40,509 nucleotides of DNA, from positions 1-40,509 of the forward strand of contig CALUMQ010000008.1 of assembly GCA_944321765.1 (NCBI GenBank). Reading direction: 5' to 3'. Below the pieces are notes generated by a model. The model had not been told where the DNA came from and searched no databases. It saw nothing but the letters and a program-made list of their open reading frames with translations. The stretch is from an uncultured Alistipes sp. GTDB taxonomy: Bacteria > Bacteroidota > Bacteroidia > Bacteroidales > Rikenellaceae. How positions within the stretch are numbered: position 1 is the first letter of the stretch; the number at the start of each line of letters is the position of its first letter. Positions 1 through 7,222 of this stretch are shown here, piece after piece. The translations under genes were made by a program, and so were the position numbers.

Positions 1-161
1 TTGTTGCGGGGTGTGGTGTAGAGGAAGTATTCGAGGGTCTCGAATCTGCGGCGGTGTTTGATCCGCCCCTCCTCATCGCGCGTGTAGCCATAGTAGTACT
101 CCAGCACCAGCGAGGTGCGTCCCGTCGAGCGCTGCGGTTTCTGATGAAGTTTGATTTCCAT
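1..161 (-). CDS. Tyrosine recombinase/integrase, N-terminal fragment cut by window edge
   Basis: The minus strand opens with an ATG at 161 and stays open to the window edge (about 53 codons). The peptide begins MEIKLHQKPQ and continues with TGRTSLVLEYYYGYTRDEEGRIKH-type residues and a RRFETLEYF segment. I recognise this as the arm-DNA-binding/SAM-like N terminus of Bacteroidetes tyrosine site-specific recombinases, carried by conjugative transposons, prophages and genomic islands. The catalytic domain (R...HxxR...Y) lies outside the window, so activity cannot be judged. It reads away from mnmE, and the rest of its element should lie to the left. A good promoter -7 element and a repeat cluster sit directly upstream. 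An orphan or inverton-type recombinase is the main alternative to an element integrase. Confidence 0.8.
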   Translation of the reverse strand, partial: MEIKLHQKPQRSTGRTSLVLEYYYGYTRDEEGRIKHRRRFETLEYFLYTTPRN

Positions 162-184
162 GGTGTCGAGGTTTTGGTTCAAGG

Positions 185-192
185 CAAAGATA
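185..192 (-). promoter_or_regulatory. -7 promoter element of the integrase gene
   Basis: The minus strand reads TATCTTTG here, a full match to the Bacteroidetes -7 consensus TAnnTTTG, 23 nt upstream of the integrase ATG. No clear -33 TTG is seen at the usual 19-21 nt distance. That position falls inside the repeat cluster at 202-261. Confidence 0.6.
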
Positions 193-201
193 AGAAAATA
201 T

Positions 202-261
202 TTTTACACTTTTTTACACCTTGGCGTTTTCAAGGTGTAAATGGAGTGTAAAATTTACACC
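202..261. repeat. Cluster of five TTTACAC[C/T] octamers forming nested inverted repeats
   Basis: Three copies face forward (203-210, 213-220, 254-261) and two face backward (234-241, 245-252). They form an inner inverted repeat TTTACACCTT/AAGGTGTAAA (213-222 and 232-241, 9-nt loop) nested inside an outer one TTTTACACT/AGTGTAAAA (202-210 and 245-253). The cluster begins 10 bp upstream of the integrase -7 element and covers its -33 region. It could be an operator for a repressor or excision factor, or arm-type integrase binding sites. The sequence alone does not decide. Confidence 0.75.
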
Positions 262-283
262 TCGAAGGCAAAAATGAGCTCTA

Positions 284-302
284 GAAAATCGCTCGATTTT
301 CT
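284..302. repeat. Short AT-rich inverted repeat downstream of mnmE
   Basis: AGAAAATCG and CGATTTTCT (284-292 and 294-302 around a two-base centre, or 8 bp with a four-base loop) form a perfect inverted repeat between the mnmE stop codon and the integrase promoter. On the minus strand a T-run follows about 10 nt later, so it could be a weak terminator for the parA-mnmE operon. A 10-mer from its right arm, GCTCGATTTT (291-300), recurs at 343-352. Confidence 0.4.
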
Positions 303-364
303 GTTGTAATTCGTTGATTTATTGGTGATTATTCTGCGTTTTGCTCGATTTTTCTTCGGTCGAG

Positions 365-1756
365 TTACTTTCCGATGCAGAATTTCGAAAAGATATTTCC
401 AAGAACTTCGTCCGGGGCGATGGCACCACGTCCCGTGATGCTGCCCAGGTGACGGATGACCTCCCGGATCTCCTCACTCAGCAGATCAGCCGGAAGCCCC
501 TCGTCCAGCCTCTGCCGGGCTCGCCGCAAAGCCTCCCCGGCTGCAGTCAACGCCTCGTAGTGGCGGCTGTTCGAAACGACGGCCTCGCCATGGTACAGAG
601 CCTCGGTGTCGACCGCCGCATGCAGCGCCTCGCAAAGCACCCCGATCCCTTCGCCCAGTTTGGCCGAAATACCGATTACCCCCTCCGGCAGACTGTATCC
701 TTCCGGAAGTTGGTCCGTCTTGTTGATAACGGTCAGAATCCGTTGGTCCGGACCGGGAGTGAATGCCTCCCCGAACTCTTCCCCAAGGGCCTTCGTCAGA
801 TCGGGATGCGATTGGCCCGCTGCCAACTGCTGGACATCTGCCATGTAGAGAATGATCCGGGCCCGGCGCAGGCTCTCCAGCGTGCGCTCGATGCCCATGC
901 GCTCCAGCCGGTCGTCGGTGGCACGGATGCCCGCTGTGTCGAGGAACCGGAAGCGCACGCCTCCGAGGTCGATCGACTCCTCGATCACGTCGCGCGTCGT
1001 GCCGGCAATTTCCGAGACCATGGCGCGCTCTTCGTTGAGCAATCGGTTCAACAGGGTGGATTTCCCGACATTCGGGGCTCCGACGATCGCCACGGCGACC
1101 CCCTCCTTGATGGCGTTGCCCAGTGCAAACGATCGCCGCAGCCGCTCGATTTCTTCACCGATGCGCTGCATCGTCGTGCGCAGCTCCCGGCGGTCGGCAA
1201 ACTCCACATCCTCCTCCGAAAAGTCCAGCTCCAGCTCCAGGAGCGAAGTCAGTTGCAGGAGTCGGTCCCGCAAGGTCTCCAGCTCCTCGGAAAAACCTCC
1301 ACGCATCTGCGTCGAGGCCATGGCATGCGCGGCGCGCGACGAGGAGGCGATCAGATCGGCGACGGCTTCGGCCTGCGCCAGGTCGAGCTTTCCGCCCAGG
1401 TAGGCGCGGATGGTGAATTCACCCGGCTCGGCCATGCGGGCTCCTGCGGCAATCAGCAGCCGGAGGATCTCGCCGACGATGTACGATGATCCATGGCAGG
1501 ATAGCTCCACGGAGTCTTCTCCCGTGTAGGAGTGCGGGGCGCGGAATACGGAGGCCACCACGTCGTCGATGATGCGGTCGTTCTCCACGATGCGCCCGTA
1601 TCGAAATGTGTTTCCCGGGGTATCGGCAAGCGGCACCCGGCCGTGAAAGATGCGGTCGCAGATCTTCAGCGCCTCCCCTCCGCTGACGCGGATGACCGCC
1701 AGAGCTCCTCCCGACGCGGTAGCGGGCGCAACAATGGTATCGTGATCGTCAATCAC
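365..1756 (-). CDS. mnmE: tRNA uridine-5-carboxymethylaminomethyl modification GTPase MnmE
   Basis: 463 aa, the full family length. MnmE works with MnmG to add the (carboxymethyl)aminomethyl group at C5 of wobble uridine in certain tRNAs, in the cytoplasm. Visible motifs: an N-terminal formyl-THF-binding domain (about 1-118), a helical domain split around the G domain, P-loop GAPNVGKS (226-233), the AGTTRD switch segment (251-256), DTAG (273-276), NKTD (345-348), and the invariant C-terminal CIGK (460-463), whose cysteine is needed for modification. The start is GTG at 1756. No better ATG fits the conserved N-terminal DTIVAPAT segment, and the upstream mltD-like stop is only 12 nt away. It is the last gene of the parA operon. 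MnmG is not in the window. Confidence 0.97.
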   Translation of the reverse strand: MIDDHDTIVAPATASGGALAVIRVSGGEALKICDRIFHGRVPLADTPGNTFRYGRIVENDRIIDDVVASVFRAPHSYTGEDSVELSCHGSSYIVGEILRLLIAAGARMAEPGEFTIRAYLGGKLDLAQAEAVADLIASSSRAAHAMASTQMRGGFSEELETLRDRLLQLTSLLELELDFSEEDVEFADRRELRTTMQRIGEEIERLRRSFALGNAIKEGVAVAIVGAPNVGKSTLLNRLLNEERAMVSEIAGTTRDVIEESIDLGGVRFRFLDTAGIRATDDRLERMGIERTLESLRRARIILYMADVQQLAAGQSHPDLTKALGEEFGEAFTPGPDQRILTVINKTDQLPEGYSLPEGVIGISAKLGEGIGVLCEALHAAVDTEALYHGEAVVSNSRHYEALTAAGEALRRARQRLDEGLPADLLSEEIREVIRHLGSITGRGAIAPDEVLGNIFSKFCIGK

Positions 1757-1768
1757 CCCGACGAAAGT

Positions 1769-3145
1769 TTAGCGCCCCTCGATGCGCAGCCGCTGTCCGA
1801 TGCGCAGTTTGTTGGCATTCTTGAGATTGTTCCAGCGCATGATCTGCGAGGTAGTGACGCGGTAACGGCGGGCGATGGCACCCAGCGTGTCGCCCTTCTT
1901 CACCACGTAGACCGTGCCGCTGCGCTCCTGGCGCTTCTTGTCGATATTCGCCGGGTTGATGTACTCCTTGAGGTACATCGAGTCCTTGGCCTGGATCTCC
2001 GACTCGTGGGCGATGTATTGCATGACGTTGCGCTGCGGGAGCACCAGCGTATAGGTTTTGTTCGTCGCCGGGATGATGTCGAGCTTGTACTGCGGATTCA
2101 GCAGCCGCAGCGTCTCGATCGGGAGGTCGATCGTCGAGGAGATCTGCTCCAGGTGCATCAGCCGGTTGATCCGCACGGTGTCCACCGAGAGCGGTATGGG
2201 CGCTTCGGTCGGTTCGATGGCGTGCATCTGGTGGTAGGCGTAGGCGTAGGTCGCCCCGATGAAGGCCGGAACGTATCCGCGCGTTTCGCGCGGCAGGTAG
2301 TCGTAAATCTCCCAGAAGGTCTTGCCGCCCGAACGGGCAATGGCCTTGTTGACGTTGCCCGGACCGCAGTTGTAGGCGGCGATGGCCAGCGTCCAGTCGT
2401 TGTAGATGGCATAGAGATCCTTCAGGTAGCGGCAGGCCGCTTCGGTGGAGCGCACGGGGTCACGGCGTTCGTCGACCAGCGAGTTGACCTCAAGCCCGTA
2501 GCTCTTGGCCGTCGTGGGCATGAACTGCCACAGTCCTACGGCACCCGCTGGCGATACGGCCGTGGGGGTGAGGGCCGATTCGATGATCGGCAGCGCCCGC
2601 AGCTCGACGGGGAGATTCTCGCGCAGCAGTGCCGATTCGATGATCGGGAAGTAGTACTGCGACATGCCGAGGATGCGGCTGATGGTGTGGTACTTCGGGT
2701 CGATATAGCGGTGGATGTACCCCTTGACGATGCTGTTGTAGGGTAGTTGGATCGGCGAGGCGAGTTCGAAAAGCCGCTGTTGGTAAAGCGAGTCGGGGGT
2801 GGTGTCCACGACGTCGGTCGAGTCGTCGAGGATGTAGTGCTTGAAGAATTCGCTGAAGGCATCCTGACGCTGCCGTTCGCGCCACACGGCGACCAGCGAA
2901 TCGGCCTGCTCGGCCGAGAATCCGAGGGACATGTCGTTGACCGGCGGCAACGTGTCGGTCTCGATGGCGGGTCCGGGAGTCGACTCCGTTGTTTCGACGG
3001 GTTTCGTGAGCAGCGAATCGCTCTTCTGCACGGAGGCTTCGGTTTCGGTTCTCTTCGAGCGGCGTTTTTTGCGCGGGCTGCGGTCGAGGGCCGTGGCGGG
3101 AAGCGCGACGGCCAGCAGCAGCAGGATGGTCAGGAGTCTTTTCAT
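1769..3145 (-). CDS. MltD-like lytic transglycosylase (SLT domain plus LysM)
   Basis: 458 aa. Starts at ATG 3145 (MKRLLTILLLL), giving a signal peptide with ALPATA before a basic, low-complexity linker (about 20-70). An upstream in-frame extension is rejected because it runs through the preceding gene. The SLT/GH23 catalytic domain spans about 165-300: IIES with the likely catalytic Glu189, GLWQFMP (204-210), and the AYNCGPGNV motif (257-265). One LysM domain closes the protein (about 414-456, YVVKKGDTLGAIA... to LRIGQRLRI). It should cleave glycan strands of periplasmic peptidoglycan with 1,6-anhydro product formation, anchored by LysM. It sits 2 nt downstream of the DUF5683 gene and 12 nt before mnmE, so translation is probably coupled. 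Confidence 0.93.
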   Translation of the reverse strand: MKRLLTILLLLAVALPATALDRSPRKKRRSKRTETEASVQKSDSLLTKPVETTESTPGPAIETDTLPPVNDMSLGFSAEQADSLVAVWRERQRQDAFSEFFKHYILDDSTDVVDTTPDSLYQQRLFELASPIQLPYNSIVKGYIHRYIDPKYHTISRILGMSQYYFPIIESALLRENLPVELRALPIIESALTPTAVSPAGAVGLWQFMPTTAKSYGLEVNSLVDERRDPVRSTEAACRYLKDLYAIYNDWTLAIAAYNCGPGNVNKAIARSGGKTFWEIYDYLPRETRGYVPAFIGATYAYAYHQMHAIEPTEAPIPLSVDTVRINRLMHLEQISSTIDLPIETLRLLNPQYKLDIIPATNKTYTLVLPQRNVMQYIAHESEIQAKDSMYLKEYINPANIDKKRQERSGTVYVVKKGDTLGAIARRYRVTTSQIMRWNNLKNANKLRIGQRLRIEGR

Positions 3146-3147
3146 GG

Positions 3148-4317
3148 TCAGAATTTGAAACCCAGGTTGAATCCGAATACCGGGCGGTTGCTTTGCAGCG
3201 AGGGCACATAGGCGTAGTTGACCAGCGGTTCGAGGTTCATCGAGAGGTCGTCGGAAACATCGTAGTCTTTCAAGTGGGCATCGACGTGAGCGTCGATGAT
3301 CTGCAGTACGTAGAGCGCTCCGGTGAGGATGATGCACAGGTCCCGGTTGCGCCGGTAGTTGTCGCGCAGATTCTTCATGTAGTCGGACGAATAGCGTCCC
3401 TGGAACTCGTCCGTCGGGCCGTTGGGGTATTTCTCGGGGTGTTGCTCGTAGTCAGCCAGCAGGGCATAGGCCTTCTTGAAACGCTGAAAACCGCGGTTGT
3501 TCCAGTCTATGCAGTAGGCCATCGTTGCGAAGCCTCCGATGACGAACGGCACCTTCCAGTAGCTGCGGTTGTAGACCTGTCCGGCACCGGGGAAGATGCA
3601 GGCCAGGGTCGTTGCCTTTTTCACCGCCGAGACATCGTTGGTGGCGTAGTTTACCGCGGCGTCGCCGATGAAGTAGATGTACGAGGCGACGGTGAGTCCC
3701 AGATAGAGCTGACGTCGCGTGTTGCTGCGGATCATCCGCGTCTGCAGGGCGTCGAGTTCGGGCGTGCGCACGGTGCTGACACTCGTATAGGCATCGTACT
3801 CGCGCCGAAGCGGTTTGTAGACCTTGTTCTCATGCAGGAAGAGGGCCAGCCCCGTGCCGACGGTTCCGTAGAGCACGGGCAGCTTCCAGTACTGCTTGTT
3901 GTAGACCTGTCCGTAGCCGGGCAGAACGGTCGAGATCCAGCACACCTTCGACAGCGACATGGAGTCGCTCATGAACCATCCCTTTTTGAACAGCGGGCGG
4001 CGGGAGGTGGTGTCGAGGCCCTGTTGAGCGGCTTCGAACCGTGCGAGGGCTGCGGAGTCGAGTTGATGCAGGTCGTCGGTGCGCAGCGCCGTGAGTGCCG
4101 CGGAGTCCACGAAATACATCTCCCGGGCCACCGAGTCGAACTGTCGGGCGAGCGCTGCGCCGCGCAGCGAATCACGGCGAGCCTTGAGCGAGTCGGGGGC
4201 TTCGCGCAGACCGCTGCGGACGAATGTCCGCGGTCCGCGGCGGAGTTGTGCGCCGGCCGGCAGCGCCCAGGCGAGGAGCGCGACGAGCAGGAGGAGTCTG
4301 ACCCGGATCGTTGCCAT
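3148..4317 (-). CDS. DUF5683 domain protein, exported/membrane-associated
   Basis: 389 aa with a clear signal peptide (hydrophobic 5-20, ALPAGAQ around 18-24), a charged Ser/Asp/Arg-rich stretch (about 30-115), then a membrane-associated region. The motif PGxGQVYNxxYWKxP occurs twice, at about 133-147 (LPGYGQVYNKQYWKLP) and 243-257 (FPGAGQVYNRSYWKVP), each followed by a hydrophobic segment, so the domain is an internal duplication. This matches DUF5683 of Bacteroidetes as I know it. No catalytic residues are recognisable and the function is unknown. Position between parB and a lytic transglycosylase suggests a cell-wall or division-related job, which is inference only. Confidence 0.82.
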   Translation of the reverse strand: MATIRVRLLLLVALLAWALPAGAQLRRGPRTFVRSGLREAPDSLKARRDSLRGAALARQFDSVAREMYFVDSAALTALRTDDLHQLDSAALARFEAAQQGLDTTSRRPLFKKGWFMSDSMSLSKVCWISTVLPGYGQVYNKQYWKLPVLYGTVGTGLALFLHENKVYKPLRREYDAYTSVSTVRTPELDALQTRMIRSNTRRQLYLGLTVASYIYFIGDAAVNYATNDVSAVKKATTLACIFPGAGQVYNRSYWKVPFVIGGFATMAYCIDWNNRGFQRFKKAYALLADYEQHPEKYPNGPTDEFQGRYSSDYMKNLRDNYRRNRDLCIILTGALYVLQIIDAHVDAHLKDYDVSDDLSMNLEPLVNYAYVPSLQSNRPVFGFNLGFKF

Positions 4318-4332
4318 GAAGCAGGGGGTGTG

Positions 4333-5199
4333 TTAGGAGCGGTGAGCGAATCGTTCGATGAAGGCGTCGATATCCCGGTCGTCGGCAAACTCGATGACGA
4401 TCTTGCCGCCGCCGTTTTTCGAACGTTTGATCGAGATATCCTGGGAGAAGACCGTTTCGAGCTGCTCGACCAGCCGCGAGTAGCTTTCGGGATACTCCTC
4501 TTCGGCTTCGGCCGGGGCTTTGGCGGGCGCTTCGGACAGCGCGCGCACCAGCTCTTCGATCTGACGCACGGAGAGTCCCTTGCGGATGCACTTCTTCAAC
4601 ACGCGGAGCTGCTGCTCGGCGGGGGCGCCGGCAATGGCCTTGGCATGTCCCATCGAGATGAGTCCCTCCTTCAGGGCGAGCTGCACCTCGTCGGGAAGCT
4701 TGAGCAGCCGGAGGTAGTTCGAGACCGACGAACGCTTCTTGCCGACCTTCTCCGAGAGGGCATCCTGCGTGAGGTGGCACTCGTCGATGAGCCGCTGCAA
4801 TCCCAGCGCAATCTCAATGGCGTTGAGGTCCTGCCGCTGGATGTTCTCCACCAGGGCCATGGCGTGGAGATTTTCGTCGTCCACCTCGCGGATGTAGGCC
4901 GGGAGGCTCTTCAGATCGGCGCGCTGCGCGGCCCTCCAGCGGCGTTCGCCGCTGATGATGATGTACTTCCCGTTGTCGGACTTCTTGACCGTGATGGGCT
5001 GGATAACCCCCAGCTGGCGGATCGAGTCGGCCAACTCGTCGAGAGCCTCCTCGTCGAACTGCTTGCGCGGCTGCGTGGGGTTGGGTATGATGTCGTCGAT
5101 GTCGATCTCGGTCATGTGGCTCATGGGCTTGAGCTTGACATCGAGGGCTTCATTGCCGAAGATGGCGTCGAGACCGCGTCCTAAACCTTTCTGTTTCAT
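4333..5199 (-). CDS. parB: Chromosome-partitioning protein ParB
   Basis: 288 aa. The N-terminal basic KGLGRGLDAIF segment (4-14) is the usual ParA-interacting peptide. The ParB/Srx CTPase domain follows, with GERRWRAA (84-91) and ENIQRQDL (118-125). A helix-turn-helix for parS recognition lies at about 143-167 (LTQDALSEKVGKKRSSVSNYLR), and a C-terminal dimerisation domain at about 240-288. The linker at 222-236 is Ala/Glu/Pro-rich. ParB loads on parS near the origin as a CTP-dependent clamp and guides origin segregation with ParA. It lies 17 nt downstream of parA. I saw no convincing parS palindrome in the window by eye. Confidence 0.96.
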   Translation of the reverse strand: MKQKGLGRGLDAIFGNEALDVKLKPMSHMTEIDIDDIIPNPTQPRKQFDEEALDELADSIRQLGVIQPITVKKSDNGKYIIISGERRWRAAQRADLKSLPAYIREVDDENLHAMALVENIQRQDLNAIEIALGLQRLIDECHLTQDALSEKVGKKRSSVSNYLRLLKLPDEVQLALKEGLISMGHAKAIAGAPAEQQLRVLKKCIRKGLSVRQIEELVRALSEAPAKAPAEAEEEYPESYSRLVEQLETVFSQDISIKRSKNGGGKIVIEFADDRDIDAFIERFAHRS

Positions 5200-5216
5200 A
5201 TCGATCGTTGTTTTAG

Positions 5217-5981
5217 CTATCTTTTGCGGTTCCGTTTCAGAAACTCCCGGGCCAGGTTGAGGTAGTTCTCCGAGCCGACGGCCCCGGCATCGTACAGCAT
5301 GACGGGTTTTCCGTGCGAGGGGGCTTCACCCAAACGGATATTGCGCTGAATTATTGTGTCGTAGGCCAGGGCTCCGAAGTGTTCGCGCACCTCGGTGACC
5401 ACCTGATTGTTCAGTCGGTTGCGCATGTACATCGTCAGCAGGAACCCCTCGATGTCGAGTGCGGGATTGAGTCCGCTCTTGACCTTGCGGATGGTGTTCA
5501 GCAGCTTCGAGAGACCTTCAAGCGCCAGGTATTCGCACTGCACGGGGATCAGCACCGTGTCGGCGGCCGTGAGGATGTTGAGCGTGGTGTAGCCGAGCGA
5601 GGGGGAGCAGTCGATGAAGATGTAGTCGAAACGGTCGCGCACCGAGTCAACGATGTTTTTGATGACGAAGTGACCGTTTTCGAGTTTGGGCAGTTCGGTA
5701 TCGGCGGCCACCAGATCGATCGACGAGGGCAGCACCCAGAGATTCTTGACGTCGGGACTGTGGAGGATGACCTCCTCGGCCCGTTTTTGTCCGGTGATGC
5801 ATTCGTAGATTCCTTCGAGGTTGATGTCAAAACCGAGTCCCGAGGTGGCATTTGCCTGGGGGTCGGCATCGAGCAGCAGAACCTTTTTGCCCAGCAGGGC
5901 GAGTGAAGCCGCTAAGTTGATGGCGGTTGTGGTTTTCCCCACGCCGCCTTTCTGGTTGGCCAATGCGATTACCTTTGCCAT
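5217..5981 (-). CDS. parA: Chromosome-partitioning ATPase ParA (Soj type)
   Basis: 254 aa, a short Soj-like ParA without the N-terminal DNA-binding extension of plasmid P1-type ParA. The deviant Walker A is KGGVGKTT (11-18). Walker A' and B segments are visible as LLLDADPQANATSGLG (about 36-51) and FDYIFIDCSPSLG (about 118-130). It binds DNA non-specifically as an ATP dimer and moves ParB-parS complexes. It is the first gene of the minus-strand operon parA-parB-DUF5683-mltD-like-mnmE. A TAAATTTG promoter element lies 22 nt upstream of its ATG. Confidence 0.96.
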   Translation of the reverse strand: MAKVIALANQKGGVGKTTTAINLAASLALLGKKVLLLDADPQANATSGLGFDINLEGIYECITGQKRAEEVILHSPDVKNLWVLPSSIDLVAADTELPKLENGHFVIKNIVDSVRDRFDYIFIDCSPSLGYTTLNILTAADTVLIPVQCEYLALEGLSKLLNTIRKVKSGLNPALDIEGFLLTMYMRNRLNNQVVTEVREHFGALAYDTIIQRNIRLGEAPSHGKPVMLYDAGAVGSENYLNLAREFLKRNRKR

Positions 5982-6003
5982 AGATTCGAGGTTTATAAGC
6001 AGG

Positions 6004-6011
6004 CAAATTTA
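6004..6011 (-). promoter_or_regulatory. -7 promoter element of the parA operon
   Basis: The minus strand reads TAAATTTG, matching TAnnTTTG, 22 nt before the parA ATG at 5981. At 19 nt further upstream the -33 position reads ATG rather than TTG, so the -33 is weak. Confidence 0.55.
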
Positions 6012-6100
6012 GTGATTTTATATGGAAATCCATCGCCGGAGGTCAAAAATGCTCCGTGATTGCGGAAAAACACCCCTCCGGATTCCCGGGGAACAAAAAT

Positions 6101-6131
6101 TTGTTTTTGCACGTCTGTTGCACTATCTTTG
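6101..6131 (+). promoter_or_regulatory. Bacteroidetes-type promoter (-33 TTG, -7 TATCTTTG)
   Basis: TTG at 6101-6103, a 20-nt spacer, and TATCTTTG at 6124-6131 match the phylum consensus TTG-N19-21-TAnnTTTG in full. The element ends 30 nt before the ATG at 6162, which supports that start over the longer upstream reading frame beginning at 6060. Confidence 0.75.
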
Positions 6132-6161
6132 GACTCGGAAAGATATCGAACCACAACGAAC

Positions 6162-7166
6162 ATGAACGATATGACGACAGAAAAGGGACGCGCGGAGGCG
6201 GCGTCCCGTCCTGAGGAACCTTCCGTGGCGGCATCCTCGGCCGCAAACTCCGCAAACACAGGAAATTCCGGAACTTCCGGAGCCTCCGCATCTCCTGTGA
6301 CCCCCGGGGCGGCTCCGCAACTGCGCGAGCGCCGCTTCCCGACGGTGGGCGACGTGCTGGCCATGCTGGGCATCGCCCTCGGAGCACAGATCATCGTGAG
6401 CGTGCTGGCCATGCTGGTGCTGCTCGTGGCTGGTTATGGCACCGATCTGACAAGCCTTGCGCCGCAGGCGCTCGGGCGGCTTCAGGCCGGACTCTACTTC
6501 ATTTCGATGTCTGCGGCGCTGGCCGGCGTACTCTACTATCGTCGGGTGCGCGGCGGGCGCGGGCGTTGGGCGGGCTTCGCTCTAAGAGGCTTCAATCCCG
6601 CACTGCTGCTGTGGGCCTTCGTGCTGATCTTTGCCGTAGGCGTCGTTCTCGAACCCCTGCTGCGGCTGCTCCCGGATGTCAAGATGGATGTCGGGCGCGG
6701 CGGCTGGACGATCCTCATGCTGGTGGTCTTTGCCCCGATCTTCGAGGAGCTGCTCTGCCGCGGCGTGGTGCTCGGATCGCTCAGGGTCCGCTACGGCGTC
6801 ACCGTGGCGTGGCTCGTCTCGTCGCTCTTCTTCGGCGTGTTGCACGTTCAGCCGGCGCAGGTTGTCAGTGCCTCGGTCATCGGCCTGATTCTCGGATTCG
6901 TCTACCTGTCCACTGAATCGCTGTGGTCGGTGATGATCCTTCACGCCCTGAACAACGCCGTGGCCTACCTCATGCTGATGGCCGGCTACGGGAATACGCT
7001 GTTGATCGAGATGATCGACAACCGGACGCTGTATGTGCTGATTTACATCGTGGCCCTGGCGCTGACGGCCATCTCGGGGTACATGATGGCCCGTACGCTG
7101 CGGAAGATGAAATCCGCGGAGAAGTCCGACGCGCGCCCCGGGGATAAAAATCCTGCGACGGCGTAA
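6162..7166 (+). CDS. CPBP (CAAX/Abi-like) family intramembrane metalloprotease
   Basis: 334 aa from ATG 6162; the longer frame from 6060 would include the promoter and is rejected. Residues 1-55 are a Ser/Ala/Gly/Pro-rich, probably disordered cytoplasmic tail. About seven or eight hydrophobic segments follow, from residue 62 to about 310. The CPBP motifs are in order: EELLCR (195-200, EExxxR), FGVLHVQ (224-230, His228), and HALNN (261-265, HxxxN). These glutamates, histidines and asparagine form the catalytic metal/water site in type II CAAX prenyl endopeptidases (Rce1) and relatives. Bacterial substrates are mostly unknown, so only the class can be assigned. It is monocistronic, transcribed divergently from parA and followed by another promoter. 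Confidence 0.9.
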   Translation: MNDMTTEKGRAEAASRPEEPSVAASSAANSANTGNSGTSGASASPVTPGAAPQLRERRFPTVGDVLAMLGIALGAQIIVSVLAMLVLLVAGYGTDLTSLAPQALGRLQAGLYFISMSAALAGVLYYRRVRGGRGRWAGFALRGFNPALLLWAFVLIFAVGVVLEPLLRLLPDVKMDVGRGGWTILMLVVFAPIFEELLCRGVVLGSLRVRYGVTVAWLVSSLFFGVLHVQPAQVVSASVIGLILGFVYLSTESLWSVMILHALNNAVAYLMLMAGYGNTLLIEMIDNRTLYVLIYIVALALTAISGYMMARTLRKMKSAEKSDARPGDKNPATA

Positions 7167-7206
7167 TAAACCTGCGGCAAAGTGCGTTAGTTACGAGTAA
7201 AAATCG

Positions 7207-7214
7207 TATCTTTG
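7207..7214 (+). promoter_or_regulatory. -7 promoter element almost on the start codon
   Basis: TATCTTTG ends 8 nt before ATG 7223. If transcription begins the usual 4-7 nt after this element, the mRNA leader is only a few nucleotides. No good -33 TTG is visible at 19-21 nt. Confidence 0.6.
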
Positions 7215-7222
7215 CCCTCTGT

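Noticed and set aside
3146-3337. N-terminal extension of the MltD-like protein
   Set aside because: It would run through the end of the DUF5683 gene and hide the obvious signal peptide that starts at 3145.
3193-5184. A 663-codon plus-strand open frame antisense to the DUF5683 gene and parB
   Set aside because: Shadow of GC-rich coding sequence; crosses two real genes and the gap between them.
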